Part shown: positions 52,916 to 62,036 of the stretch, one piece after another
Layout: each line of letters begins with the position of its first letter
Position numbering within the stretch: the first letter of the stretch is position 1
Source of the DNA: Lentimicrobium sp.
GTDB lineage: Bacteria > Bacteroidota > Bacteroidia > Bacteroidales > Lentimicrobiaceae
Reading direction: 5' to 3'
NCBI GenBank assembly: GCA_023957275.1
Contig: JAMLHF010000008.1
Location: forward strand, 1 to 64,000
DNA length: 64,000 nt
Translations under genes and position numbers: made by a program
The notes under the pieces: generated by a model
What the model was told of the DNA's origin: nothing
The model's database searches: none
Seen by the model: only the letters and a program-made list of their open reading frames with translations

Positions 52916-55129
52916 TTAATTCTCTATTTCAGCCTCCACGGGCATCTCTTCGCTGCTGCCTGCTTTTTCAGCTTTGCGTCCTTTCGGCACGAGGGTGAGC
53001 TCGTTGATGATATTCTTCGCCCCGGCGTATTTATCAATGATGAAAAGTACATAGCGGATATCCACGCTGATGGTTCTCTGCAATTCAGGTTCGAAGGCAA
53101 TGTCGCCGCTCATGGCCTCCCAGTTGCCGTCGAAGGCCAGACCGATCAGCTCCCCTTTTCCATTGATTACCGGACTACCCGAATTCCCTCCGGTGATATC
53201 GGTGGTTGAAAGAAATGCTACCGGCATTTGCCCGTTATCCATGGCATAAGGGCCAAAATCCTTCTTCTCATACAACTCTTTCAGTTTTGCAGGAACAACA
53301 AATTCCCAGTTGTCGGGATCTTCCTTTTCCATAACGCCCTTCAGGGTGGTGAAGTAGTTGTAATGAACTGCATCGGCCGGATAATAGTCGAGTACCTTGC
53401 CATACGTCAGCCGCATGGTTGAGTTGGCGTTGGGATAGAATTTACGCTCGGGCTGCATTTCCCTTAATCCTGCTACAAAAAGGCGGTTGCCCCGTTCAAG
53501 CATCTCATTGGCTTCTTCAAGATTTTTCTGGTTTTCGCGAAACTTCTCAACCATCATGACTGAAAGTGTGTAGGCTGGATCCTTCTTCAGCACCTTCAGG
53601 CCGGGCTTTTCCAGAAAAGCCCTGACTTTTGCCTCATCGGCAAAAATGGATCTGGCAAAAATCCTGTCAGCCAAAACCTTAAAGTCGCCTTTGTTTTTTT
53701 CAACCATCTGTCTGAAAGCCTCCGGTTGTTGCTGCACGGGCACATTTTCATAGTACATCTGTAGCATCGCCGACAATAATTTTACATCTGTCGGACGGTT
53801 ATAGTTTTTAAAATGCCGCTCCACACTTTTGCCAAGCGCCTCCTTCATCCGGTCAATCTTTTCCTGTGAAGGGGCTTTTTCTCCGAGCTCATTTCCCAAT
53901 CCGGTGAACGACTGGGCAAGGGTCATCACTTCAGCACCGCGCATCACCGATTCAATAAAGTACCAGCGTTGCAATGTATATTCTCCGTAGGTTTTATAAG
54001 CTGCTTCGATATCGCTGAGTACCTTCCCGTATTTCTCCATCCTGACGGGATCAGCATTCACCCATACCTGAAATTCATTTTCGATCTTTTGCTTGTCTTC
54101 CAGCACCTTCAGCCTCTTCAGGCCCCTGGTCTGACCGATAAAGTACTTCCAGTAATTGGAAACACCAGCATACTTCGATGCATATTTGATGGCAACTTCC
54201 CGGTTGGCATCCATGTCCTTGCGCATGATATCCAGCTTTTTCCCACGTATCTTTACGATGGTGGGATTGCTGATTTCAATGGCAAGATTAACGCCCCAGG
54301 AGGTAAGATAGCGGTCGGTACTTCCCGGATATCCCATAATCATGGCAAAATCGCCCTTTTCATAACCATCGAGCGAAACAGGCAGGTGATGCCTTGGCTT
54401 CATAGGAATGTTCTCATCTGAGAACGACGCCGGTTTGCCATCCGGGCCGGTATATACCCTGAACAGAGAGAAATCTCCGGTATGACGCGGCCACATCCAG
54501 TTATCGGTGTCGGCCCCGAATTTACCAATGGATGATGGAGGGGCCCCCACCAGCCTGACATCACGAAATACCTCATATACAAACAGGTAAAACTCGTTCC
54601 CGTTGAAAAAGGAAGCAACCCTGGCATCATAACCGGTACCCTGCGTGGCTTCCGACTGAATGGCTTTCGAAAGTTCAGAAATTTTAGCATTGCGTTCACG
54701 CTCAGTCATCTGATCATTCAGCCCTTCGAGCACGCGTGCAGTTACATCTTCAATTCTTACCAGAAAACGTGCGGTCAACCCTTCATTCGGCAATTCTTCT
54801 TTCAGGTTCATCGCCCAGAAACCATCGGCAAGATAATCATGTTCAATGGTACTGTGCGATTGAATGGCCCCATAACCGCAATGGTGGTTGGTAAGCACCA
54901 GCCCCTGGCTGCTGATCATCTCCCCGGTACATCCGTTCCCGAACTGAATGATGGCATCCTTCAAACTCGAATGATTGATACTGTATATTTCCTCAGCGGT
55001 GAGTTTCAACCCCTCTTTCTGCATATCGACATAGTTCAGCCGGTCAATCAGCAACGGCAACCACATCCCTTCATCTGCACGGCCAAGGGTAGCCAGAAAT
55101 ACAAAAAACAGAACAAACAGCTTTTTCAT
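52916..55129 (-). CDS. S46 family dipeptidyl-peptidase (second copy, DPP7-type)
   Basis: Second S46 serine exopeptidase, 737 aa with signal peptide (MKKLFVLFFVFLATLGRADE). The catalytic His is in TNHHCGYGAIQ (about 83), DNWMWPRHTGDFS is conserved, and the catalytic Ser is in TGGNSGSPV (about 650). The specificity position in AFDGNWEAMSGD is Gly, as in the copy at 35901-38078, so both are expected to prefer hydrophobic or broad P1 residues and not Asp/Glu. It has an extra C-terminal tail (KGRKAEKAGSSEEMPVEAEI) absent from the other copy. Confidence 0.93.
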   Translation of the reverse strand: MKKLFVLFFVFLATLGRADEGMWLPLLIDRLNYVDMQKEGLKLTAEEIYSINHSSLKDAIIQFGNGCTGEMISSQGLVLTNHHCGYGAIQSHSTIEHDYLADGFWAMNLKEELPNEGLTARFLVRIEDVTARVLEGLNDQMTERERNAKISELSKAIQSEATQGTGYDARVASFFNGNEFYLFVYEVFRDVRLVGAPPSSIGKFGADTDNWMWPRHTGDFSLFRVYTGPDGKPASFSDENIPMKPRHHLPVSLDGYEKGDFAMIMGYPGSTDRYLTSWGVNLAIEISNPTIVKIRGKKLDIMRKDMDANREVAIKYASKYAGVSNYWKYFIGQTRGLKRLKVLEDKQKIENEFQVWVNADPVRMEKYGKVLSDIEAAYKTYGEYTLQRWYFIESVMRGAEVMTLAQSFTGLGNELGEKAPSQEKIDRMKEALGKSVERHFKNYNRPTDVKLLSAMLQMYYENVPVQQQPEAFRQMVEKNKGDFKVLADRIFARSIFADEAKVRAFLEKPGLKVLKKDPAYTLSVMMVEKFRENQKNLEEANEMLERGNRLFVAGLREMQPERKFYPNANSTMRLTYGKVLDYYPADAVHYNYFTTLKGVMEKEDPDNWEFVVPAKLKELYEKKDFGPYAMDNGQMPVAFLSTTDITGGNSGSPVINGKGELIGLAFDGNWEAMSGDIAFEPELQRTISVDIRYVLFIIDKYAGAKNIINELTLVPKGRKAEKAGSSEEMPVEAEIEN

Positions 55130-55147
55130 TTTGATTTATTGATTGAG

Positions 55148-56239
55148 TTATACATACTTTTCACCTTTTTCTATAAGCACATCATTCACAAACTGCCTGA
55201 TCTGCTGCTCGTCACCCTTTCGGCAAACCAGCAACACCCCTTCGTCTTCAACAACGATGTAATCGTCCAGTCCATGTAATACTACCAACTTTTCCTTAGG
55301 CATGTTTACGATGCAATTCCGGGTATCATACATCATCACGTTCTGACCAACTACGGCGTTGCCCTGCTCATCCTTCAGGCGGGTTTCATAAAGCGATCCC
55401 CAGGTGCCCAGGTCGCTCCAGCCGAAATCGGAAGCCAGCACATAAACATTGTCGGCTTTTTCCATCACACCGTAGTCGATGGAAATACTTTTACAGATGG
55501 TATAGGTTTTCCGGATAAAGGCTTCCTCTTCAGCCGTATTGTATTTCCCGATACCAGCCCTGAAAAGCTGGTCAACCTCGGGCAGGTATTTATCAAACGC
55601 GGCAAGGATGGATTTAAGCTTCCAGATGAAAATTCCCGAATTCCAAAGGAAATCGCCGCTGGCCAGAAACTGCATGGCCATTTCGAGCTGGGGCTTTTCG
55701 GTAAATGTTTTCACCTTCCTGATCCTGCTGTCGGCAGCATAACTCCGCGACTCATCAAACTGAATATATCCGTAGCCTGTGTCGGGACGGCTCGGCTGAA
55801 TGCCCAGTGTCAGCAACCAGTCGTTTTCCCTGGCTGCATTAAGCGCCGACGTGATAACTTCAATAAACATATCCTCCTTGAGAATAATATGATCTGAAGG
55901 AGCCACAACAATATTGGCATCGGGATTTATCTGAAGGATGCGGTAATTTGCATAAGCGATACAGGGGGCAGTATTTCGCCTGGAAGGCTCGCAAAGTACC
56001 TGCTCCTCACGAATCAGTGGCAATTGTTCAAGAACCTGGCTTTTATAAATTTCATTGGTAACAATGTAAATATTCTCAGGCGGACAAATCCTGGTGAACC
56101 GGTTGAAGGTCGCCTGTATCAGCGTTTCGCCGTTGCCCAGGATATCAATAAACTGCTTGGGATGATGCTGGCGGCTTAGGGGCCAGAACCTGGCGCCGAT
56201 GCCTCCCGCCATAATGATGCAAAAATTGTTTTTATTCAT
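55148..56239 (-). CDS. manC: Mannose-1-phosphate guanylyltransferase
   Basis: Makes GDP-mannose from mannose-1-phosphate and GTP for surface glycans. The nucleotidyltransferase signature AGGIGARFWPLSR is at residues 11-23 with PKQ at 27-29; further landmarks are APSDHIIL, YGYIQF, FTEKP, WNSGIFIWK, SIDYGVMEK and SDFGWSDLGTW. At 363 aa it is the short, single-domain form lacking the C-terminal isomerase domain. It lies between an S46 peptidase and the SprT-like gene, with no other glycan genes in view. Confidence 0.93.
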   Translation of the reverse strand: MNKNNFCIIMAGGIGARFWPLSRQHHPKQFIDILGNGETLIQATFNRFTRICPPENIYIVTNEIYKSQVLEQLPLIREEQVLCEPSRRNTAPCIAYANYRILQINPDANIVVAPSDHIILKEDMFIEVITSALNAARENDWLLTLGIQPSRPDTGYGYIQFDESRSYAADSRIRKVKTFTEKPQLEMAMQFLASGDFLWNSGIFIWKLKSILAAFDKYLPEVDQLFRAGIGKYNTAEEEAFIRKTYTICKSISIDYGVMEKADNVYVLASDFGWSDLGTWGSLYETRLKDEQGNAVVGQNVMMYDTRNCIVNMPKEKLVVLHGLDDYIVVEDEGVLLVCRKGDEQQIRQFVNDVLIEKGEKYV

Positions 56240-56286
56240 CTCCTTGATGGTTGGTTAGTCAATGATCATGAAAGCCTTTAACCGTT

Positions 56287-56928
56287 TCAGACAATAGTGC
56301 CGGACTGCTCCGGATTAAAAGGTATAATTTCGGCCAACGGACTGAAAAGGTATATGCGCTTATTGTTCAGGCACTCGCATTTATAACGCTTCCTGAGCTT
56401 GTCACCTTTTCTGAATACCCGTCCATCGGGCAACGCAAACACAGCCGCCTCCGGCAATTCAGAAATCAGGGTGACATCCCGGGGAGGATCATATCTCCGG
56501 AGTACAGCAGCCAGATTGACATCAGAAGTGCTGGAAGCAGCGGGATTGATCAGGTAATTTCCGAAAGCCCCGCGGATATCATCAGGCAATATACCGTGGG
56601 CAAGAAATGGAAGGCTCAGCCGGCGATAGGCATCCTTCCACTGCACTCCATGCGGTTGCACATGACGCTTGTACTTCAGGAAAACCTCGGCATGCGCCAT
56701 TTCATGCAAAAGTGTAATAAGAAAGCTGTAAGGATTGAGGGAATGATTCACTGAGATTACCGGCGGACGGGATGGACTTCCGCTCCGGAAGTCGCCCAGC
56801 TTGCTCCGGCGCGTCCTTGTTATCCACAACATCACATGATGCTGATTAAACCAGGGAACTACCATCGGAGAGCATCCGGCAGGCAGGCAGGCTGACAGGG
56901 AATCCCCTGTTAACTTATTTCTGCTCAT
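56287..56928 (-). CDS. SprT-like zinc metalloprotease domain protein
   Basis: SprT-like family protein, 213 aa. The zinc motif HEMAH is at 75-79 (LLHEMAHAEVFLKYK), with a third ligand likely in PHGVQWKDA. The segment WITRTRRSKLGDFRSG is typical of bacterial SprT-like proteins. The C-terminal part (VFALPDGRVFRKGDKLRKRY, KCECLNNKRIYLFSP) holds the small metal- or ribbon-like module. The role in bacteria is not settled; eukaryotic relatives cut DNA-protein crosslinks. Its start overlaps the small upstream gene by 14 bases. Confidence 0.88.
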   Translation of the reverse strand: MSRNKLTGDSLSACLPAGCSPMVVPWFNQHHVMLWITRTRRSKLGDFRSGSPSRPPVISVNHSLNPYSFLITLLHEMAHAEVFLKYKRHVQPHGVQWKDAYRRLSLPFLAHGILPDDIRGAFGNYLINPAASSTSDVNLAAVLRRYDPPRDVTLISELPEAAVFALPDGRVFRKGDKLRKRYKCECLNNKRIYLFSPLAEIIPFNPEQSGTIV

Positions 56929-57097
56929 TGTAACTCAGCATCACATTCCGGTCGGCGGGTTTGATGGTGCAACCACAATCCCTGCTGCTGCGCCTGGCCT
57001 TTTTGTACTTATTCTGCTTGTAGGTCGGCGTTGAACAGAGCTGCCTGAGGGCAAACAAAAGAACGGGTATAAAAAAATAACTGCTTTTGAGTTTCAT
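56915..57097 (-). CDS. Small exported protein, 60 aa
   Basis: Small protein with a hydrophobic N-terminus (MKLKSSYFFIPVLLFALRQL then CSTP, lipoprotein-like) and a basic Lys/Arg-rich segment ending in DCGCTIKPAD. It overlaps the start of the SprT-like gene by 14 bases on the same strand, which supports co-translation. I recall similar small DCGC-containing exported proteins in Bacteroidota but cannot name a family. The lipobox is poor (RQLC), so anchoring is uncertain. Confidence 0.6.
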   Translation of the reverse strand: MKLKSSYFFIPVLLFALRQLCSTPTYKQNKYKKARRSSRDCGCTIKPADRNVMLSYNEQK

Positions 57098-57586
57098 AGC
57101 ATTGTTTTAATAAATGATTAGCGACTTCAAAAATAATAAATCCTTCATGGCGAACACCATTTTAATAACTTAAAACGGGATTATTGCATGAATATACTTC
57201 ACTGAGCTTTCATCCTGCAGGTCCTGTTCAATTTAAAGGTACCTTATCTCTTCTTGAATCCGGAAATAAACTGATACTTTTTAAGTAATCCTGCGATATT
57301 TACAGATAATATAACTAATCCGGGGACTACAACGAATAACAGCATTTTATGAAAATCTATGGGTTATATTAACAAAAACAGATGCCAAACTATTGACTTT
57401 GATTTTGTAATATTCGTATCTTTAGCCCCCTTTCTTACAGACCTATCCGTTTTCTGCCCACCTGAAGGAATAGTATACACTCCACAAGGCACTTTCAGTT
57501 GTTAAAGATTTGTTAATGCCGGAACATAATCATTTTTTCTTTGTTTAAACCTGACCATAATTATTAACCAAAAAACAAATTGCACA
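57098..57586. other. Intergenic region with a possible promoter for the next gene
   Basis: About 490 bases, AT-rich, with no convincing gene. A TTG at 57393-57395 with tatcttta at 57417-57424 (spacer 21) is near the phylum promoter consensus and would give a leader of about 155 bases before the lipoprotein ATG. Confidence 0.4.
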
Positions 57587-58633
57587 ATGAAAACCAGAAT
57601 CAAACACGCGCTGCTTCTTATGATGGCAGTGCCATTTATACTCGTTTCGTGCCAGAAAACCGAATATAATGACAATACGGAAAGCACTGCTCCGCTGGCA
57701 GGCCAGTTGAAGACTGTAACAGAAATGGATTACTGCGGAACCCCGCTGGTCGCCCCTATGGTGAATGATGCACAGACTGTTGCCCCCGCAACAGTTACAG
57801 TGATGAACGACGCCACCAACCTGCTTGTGAAGTTCGAACTCAGTGAGCCGGGATGGTTTATCAACCTTCCGGCACTGTTTATCGGAACTGCGGAGGAACT
57901 GGCAGCCCTTCCGGGTGTGACCGTCGACAATAACGGGCCCAACACCGTCTATTTTATTTCAGTCAACGCCCCCTTCGGTCTCCCCATCGGACCCGGCAAC
58001 TACGCCAATTACGGCACCTACTGGGAGTACTCCATGCCCCTCAGCGAACTGCCTGAATGTTTTGTGGTGGTTGCCTATGCCAGAATCAGGAATATTGACA
58101 CCAACGGGTTCCTTGATATCTGGGGCAAGAGTCCTTCAAAGACCTCGGGTTACTACCTGAACTATTGCAGGCAGGAGTGCCCTCCGCCTCCCCCGCTCGG
58201 AGGATGTGAAACAGCTTATGCTTTTGGTGAATCCGTGGCCACCTGCTTTATCAGCATTCCCGGTGTTCAATCCAACAACTGGGGATGGTCAAACGGCCCG
58301 CTCGGCGCCGGAAGTTATTCATGGCCCATGTATGCCGGCGCGGGACAATGCAATATCGGTAACGGAACCCACGTCGGAACCCTAACGGTTAATTACGCCC
58401 CGCCGACAGCCGTTGTAACCTACACTGTTTTCGACGGATACGTGCTGAACGAAACCCATCTGTTTGTCGGTAATGACATCCTTCCAAAGAAAAAGAACAA
58501 ATACACCACGGCGCCGGGACAATTCCCCTTCAAACACGGGAATCTGAACGGTGTCACCTCCGACACATTCACCATCAACGGTTTGTCCGGCAATATATAT
58601 GTAGCCGCACATTCTGTGGTATGCGACGAGTAA
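57587..58633 (+). CDS. Lipoprotein of unknown function
   Basis: No family is recognised with certainty. A lipoprotein signal (VPFILVSC then QKTEYND) is followed by a beta-rich region (about 45-190; ATVTVMNDATNLLVKFELSE is typical of Bacteroidota surface proteins that follow a Gly/Pro linker). A Pro-rich joint (CPPPPPLGGC, about 202-210) leads to a Trp/Gly-rich module (NNWGWSNGPLGAGSYSWPMY) and a final strand-rich part. Several paired cysteines suggest disulfides outside the cell. It is a single gene with a strong terminator. Confidence 0.8.
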   Translation: MKTRIKHALLLMMAVPFILVSCQKTEYNDNTESTAPLAGQLKTVTEMDYCGTPLVAPMVNDAQTVAPATVTVMNDATNLLVKFELSEPGWFINLPALFIGTAEELAALPGVTVDNNGPNTVYFISVNAPFGLPIGPGNYANYGTYWEYSMPLSELPECFVVVAYARIRNIDTNGFLDIWGKSPSKTSGYYLNYCRQECPPPPPLGGCETAYAFGESVATCFISIPGVQSNNWGWSNGPLGAGSYSWPMYAGAGQCNIGNGTHVGTLTVNYAPPTAVVTYTVFDGYVLNETHLFVGNDILPKKKNKYTTAPGQFPFKHGNLNGVTSDTFTINGLSGNIYVAAHSVVCDE

Positions 58634-58653
58634 AAGATTGATTCAATCCACTG

Positions 58654-58684
58654 AAGTGCAGGGCGTTCGTCCTGCACTTTTTTT
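58654..58684 (+). terminator. Rho-independent terminator
   Basis: Stem aagtgcagg (58654-58662) pairs with cctgcactt (58671-58679), followed by a run of T to 58684. Confidence 0.88.
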
Positions 58685-58804
58685 ATGCTTTAAGATCCGG
58701 AAACACTGTTGCTGAGCAATTTCCATCCCCCAGCCGGATCACATCATCAGTTTGTGTAACCTTCATTGAAAAATATTATCTAATTTAGCACAAACGAAAA
58801 TACC

Positions 58805-59551
58805 GTGCTTAAAGGATTTCTGTTTCACATCGGAAGGTATATACTGTTGATGCGTCAGGTTTTTAAACGGCCTGAAAAACAATCGATCTACATCCGCCAG
58901 ATAATGGTGGAAATAGATAATCTCGGGCTGGATTCAGTGGGAATTGTTGCATTTATTTCCACTTTCATGGGAGCCGTGCTTTGCATTCAGATGGCGTTCA
59001 ATATCGATACCCCCTTTATTCCGCTTTATACCATTGGTTTTGTTACACGGCAGTCGGTGGTGCTGGAATTCTCACCCACCATCATCAGCCTGATCCTTGC
59101 CGGGAAAGTCGGTTCAAGGGTGGCTTCAGAACTGGGAACCATGCGGGTAACCGAGCAAATCGACGCCATTGAGATCATCGGCATCAACCCGGCAACTTAC
59201 CTTATTTTTCCGAAAATAATCGCCGTGGTGCTGATCAATCCCATTCTGATTACCATGAGTATGGTGATGGCTATTATGGGCGGATGGCTTGCCGGAATCC
59301 TCACCGGACTGGTGCCCACCAGTGAATATGTATACGGGATCAAGGCATTTTTCGAATCTTACGATATTATTTACGCCCTGATCAAAACGGTGGTATTTGC
59401 CTTCCTGATTGTTTCGATCTCGGGATACCACGGTTATTACACCAAAGGCGGCGCGCTGGAGGTCGGCGCTTCCAGCACCAAAGGGGTGGTACACAGCAGC
59501 ATCGCCATCATCGTTTTTAATCTTATCCTCACCCAACTCCTGCTGTCATGA
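58805..59551 (+). CDS. mlaE: MlaE-family ABC transporter permease
   Basis: Inner-membrane permease of the Mla-type phospholipid transport system, 248 aa, with about five membrane helices. MlaE landmarks include IVAFISTFMGAVLCIQMAFN, RQSVVLEFSPTIISLILAGK, VGSRVASELGTMRVTEQIDA and GYYTKGGALEVGASSTKGVV. Its stop overlaps the ATG of the ATPase gene by four bases. MlaD-like and MlaB-like genes are not seen in the window, so the substrate-binding subunit must be elsewhere. Confidence 0.93.
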   Translation: MLKGFLFHIGRYILLMRQVFKRPEKQSIYIRQIMVEIDNLGLDSVGIVAFISTFMGAVLCIQMAFNIDTPFIPLYTIGFVTRQSVVLEFSPTIISLILAGKVGSRVASELGTMRVTEQIDAIEIIGINPATYLIFPKIIAVVLINPILITMSMVMAIMGGWLAGILTGLVPTSEYVYGIKAFFESYDIIYALIKTVVFAFLIVSISGYHGYYTKGGALEVGASSTKGVVHSSIAIIVFNLILTQLLLS

Positions 59552-60291
59552 TCGAAGCTAAAAACGTCTCCAAATCCTTTGGCGAACACCTGGTGCTCGA
59601 CAATGTTTCTTGCCGGTTCGAGGAGAGTAAATGCAACCTGATTATCGGGCAGAGCGGATCCGGTAAAACCGTGCTGATGAAATGCCTGGTCGGGCTGTTT
59701 ACAATAGATAAGGGAAATGTAGAATATGACGGCAGGGTCTTCTCGAAGATGTCGTTTGATGAAATGAAGGTGATCCGGCAGGAAATCGGCATGATGTTTC
59801 AGGGCGGAGCGCTTTTCGATTCGATGAATGTGGAAGAAAATATTATGTTCCCACTCTCGATGTTTACCGATCAAAGCCTGGAAGAAAAGCGGGAACGGGC
59901 CAATTTCTGTCTTTCCCGGGTGCGGCTCGAGAACGTCAACAAACTCTTCCCTGCCGAGCTGAGCGGCGGAATGAAGAAACGGGTAGCCATCGCCAGGGCC
60001 ATTGCCATGAACCCCAGGTATCTGTTCTGCGATGAGCCCAACTCCGGCCTCGATCCGCTCACTGCCAACGTGATCGATAACCTGATCAGCGAAATTACGC
60101 AGGAATACAATATCACAACGGTAATCAATACCCACGATATGAATTCCGTGATTGAAATCGGCGACAAAATCGCTTATGTGCACAAAGGGAAACTCTGGTG
60201 GGAAGGAAACAAGGATACCATCCTGAAAAGCGATAATCCGGAACTCAATGAGTTTGTTTTTGCGACCGAGCTTACCCGTAAACTGAAATAA
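59548..60291 (+). CDS. mlaF: MlaF-family ABC transporter ATP-binding protein
   Basis: ATPase that drives the MlaE permease, 247 aa. Walker A GQSGSGKT is at 34-41, the signature LSGGMKKR near 137-144, and Walker B CDEPNSGLDP follows, then THDMNSV. The GGM form of the signature and the helix near MMFQGGALFDSMNVEEN are typical of the MlaF subfamily. It is coupled to mlaE by a four-base overlap and followed after 10 bases by the cvpA-like gene. Confidence 0.94.
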   Translation: MIEAKNVSKSFGEHLVLDNVSCRFEESKCNLIIGQSGSGKTVLMKCLVGLFTIDKGNVEYDGRVFSKMSFDEMKVIRQEIGMMFQGGALFDSMNVEENIMFPLSMFTDQSLEEKRERANFCLSRVRLENVNKLFPAELSGGMKKRVAIARAIAMNPRYLFCDEPNSGLDPLTANVIDNLISEITQEYNITTVINTHDMNSVIEIGDKIAYVHKGKLWWEGNKDTILKSDNPELNEFVFATELTRKLK

Positions 60292-60301
60292 AGTCCGCCT
60301 T

Positions 60302-60826
60302 ATGCACTGGATTGATATTGTAATACTTATATCGCTGGTTATCGCAGCGATCTCAGGTTTCTCGAAAGGGTTTATCGTCGGACTGGCTTCGCTGGCAGGA
60401 TTTATCCTCGGTATTTATCTTTCGCTCCGGTATGCGGGCGTCATCGAGCAGATTCTGTGCAATGCCACCGGCTCTCAGGCGCCTTATATGTATGTGATCG
60501 CTTTCTTTCTTTGTTTTACCGTGGTGGTCATCTTTGTCCACTTCCTGGGAAAATCGGTTGAAAAAATCGTGGAGATCGCCGCGCTTGGCTTTGTGAACCG
60601 CCTGGCAGGCGCGGGTTTCGGTGTGATCAAATCCCTGCTTGTATTCGCCATCATCATTCACCTGCTCAATGTATTTGACACAGGTCACAACATCATTAAG
60701 CCTGAAAGCAAGGAAAAATCGATCTTCTACAATCCACTGAGCCAGGTAATCCCCGGCGTTCTGCCGTTTCTCAAAAATCAGATCGACAGAAACAAGGATG
60801 AAAACGAAACGCCCGCCATTGTCTGA
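60302..60826 (+). CDS. cvpA: CvpA family membrane protein
   Basis: Small inner-membrane protein, 174 aa, with four helices (about 2-20, 25-45, 62-80 and 101-122) and the CvpA pattern WIDIVILISLVIAAISGFSK with GFVNRLAGAGFGVIKSLLVF. Known relatives affect colicin V production, envelope stability and purF-linked functions. It is 10 bases downstream of mlaF and probably part of the same transcript. The charged C-terminal tail is soluble. Confidence 0.9.
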   Translation: MHWIDIVILISLVIAAISGFSKGFIVGLASLAGFILGIYLSLRYAGVIEQILCNATGSQAPYMYVIAFFLCFTVVVIFVHFLGKSVEKIVEIAALGFVNRLAGAGFGVIKSLLVFAIIIHLLNVFDTGHNIIKPESKEKSIFYNPLSQVIPGVLPFLKNQIDRNKDENETPAIV

Positions 60827-60867
60827 CAAACAGCGATGACCGGAAGCAAACCGGGCGAAAGGATGGA

Positions 60868-61359
60868 TTACTGGTTATCGTATTTCAGCGTATCCTCACT
60901 CACATAATCAAGTATAATTCCCGCTTCACGAAACATCTCTTCGGATTCCTGTCCGGCGTGATATTTCTTTTCACACACCACCCGTTCAATCCCGCAATTG
61001 ATGATCAGCATGGCGCAGGTCCGGCAGGGGGTCATACGGCAATACAGCGTGGCGCCTTCCAGGGCAATCCCCAGCCTCGCGGCCTGGCATATGGCGTTCT
61101 GCTCGGCATGTACCGTGCGCACACAATGATTGGTCACCTTTCCGTCGTCGTGAACCACTTTTTTGAACAAATGCCCTACATCATCGCAATGCGGCAATCC
61201 CCTCGGCGAACCGACATATCCGGTAACCAGAATCTGCTTGTTGCGGGCAATCACGCATCCGCTCCGGCCCCGGTCGCAGGTTGCGCGTTTGGCGATGGTA
61301 TTGGCCACCTCCATAAAATACTCGTCCCAGGTCGGGCGGATATATTTCTGTTCTTCCAT
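60868..61359 (-). CDS. dCMP deaminase (deoxycytidylate deaminase)
   Basis: Converts dCMP to dUMP for thymidylate synthesis, 163 aa from MEEQKYIRPTWDEYF, where family similarity begins; an ATG at 61476 would add 39 residues with no counterpart. The zinc site is HAE (84-86) and PCRTC (111-115). RATCDRGRSGCVI and GSPRGLPHCDD are typical of the family. It converges with the cvpA gene. Confidence 0.93.
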   Translation of the reverse strand: MEEQKYIRPTWDEYFMEVANTIAKRATCDRGRSGCVIARNKQILVTGYVGSPRGLPHCDDVGHLFKKVVHDDGKVTNHCVRTVHAEQNAICQAARLGIALEGATLYCRMTPCRTCAMLIINCGIERVVCEKKYHAGQESEEMFREAGIILDYVSEDTLKYDNQ

Positions 61360-61583
61360 AGTCGCAAAGCCGGCCATTTTTATTGGAAAACCGGTCAGCC
61401 TGCAAAGATAACATCTTAATCGGGTTGCCTTGCACAAGCGTCCCATATAATCAGAACCAACCCAGCGCCTGACCATTTCTCACCTGTATCCCGATTGTTT
61501 GCTTTTAGCAGGATTAACACACTTCTATTATATGCCTGATTTACTTTGCTTTACACTTATGATAATTTTAATTCAAAAAAACG

Positions 61584-61615
61584 CTTGACAAACTAAGTTT
61601 TTAGTTGTAGTTTTG
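61584..61615 (+). promoter_or_regulatory. Promoter of the blaI-like gene
   Basis: The -33 element cTTG (61584-61587) and -7 element TAGTTTTG (61608-61615), with a 20-base spacer, match the Bacteroidota consensus. Inverted repeat AACTAA-gttt-TTAGTT (61591-61606) fills the spacer. Confidence 0.75.
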
Positions 61616-61626
61616 TATGGCTGAAC

Positions 61627-61642
61627 AACTAATAAATTAGTT
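61627..61642. promoter_or_regulatory. Candidate BlaI operator palindrome
   Basis: A perfect palindrome aactaat-aa-attagtt lies over the predicted transcription start, and a related dyad is at 61591-61606. Both share the half-site AACTAA, so they are likely operators for the BlaI-like repressor encoded 14 bases downstream. Confidence 0.65.
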
Positions 61643-61655
61643 ATACCGGAAAACC

Positions 61656-62036
61656 ATGAAAGAACTTACCCGTGCAGAGGAGCAGATAATGCAGATACTC
61701 TGGCGCATCGGCAAAGGCCATGTGAATGATCTGCTGGAATATTTTCCTGAGCCGAAGCCGGCCTACAATACGGTTTCAACCATTATCCGCATTCTCGAAA
61801 AAAAGGAATTTGTGGATCATGAAGCCATCGGGAAATCGCACCGCTATTTCCCGAAAGTAAGCAAACGCGAGTATGCCCGTTTTACCATGAAGCAAATGCT
61901 GAATGGCTACTTCAGCAATTCATACAAGCAGATGGTCTCCTTTTTTACCGGGGAACACGACCTGTCGCTGAAGGAAATGGAGGAAATCCGCCAACTGATA
62001 GAACAACAGATCCATCAGAAAAAGCAACTGCCATGA
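61656..62036 (+). CDS. blaI: BlaI/MecI-family transcriptional repressor
   Basis: Winged-helix repressor of the BlaI/MecI type, 126 aa. The N-terminal part LTRAEEQIMQILWRIGKGHV starts the winged helix, followed by the recognition helix region PAYNTVSTIIRILEKKEFVD and YFPKVSKREYARF at the wing and dimerisation switch. Its stop overlaps the start of the M56 peptidase gene (ATGA). In this family the partner peptidase senses a signal and triggers repressor cleavage; the palindromes around its promoter suggest autorepression. Confidence 0.94.
   Translation: MKELTRAEEQIMQILWRIGKGHVNDLLEYFPEPKPAYNTVSTIIRILEKKEFVDHEAIGKSHRYFPKVSKREYARFTMKQMLNGYFSNSYKQMVSFFTGEHDLSLKEMEEIRQLIEQQIHQKKQLP

Noticed and set aside
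61360..61476. Extended N-terminus for the dCMP deaminase
   Set aside because: The extra 39 residues are Arg/Cys-rich and do not match the family, whose similarity begins at the ATG at 61359.
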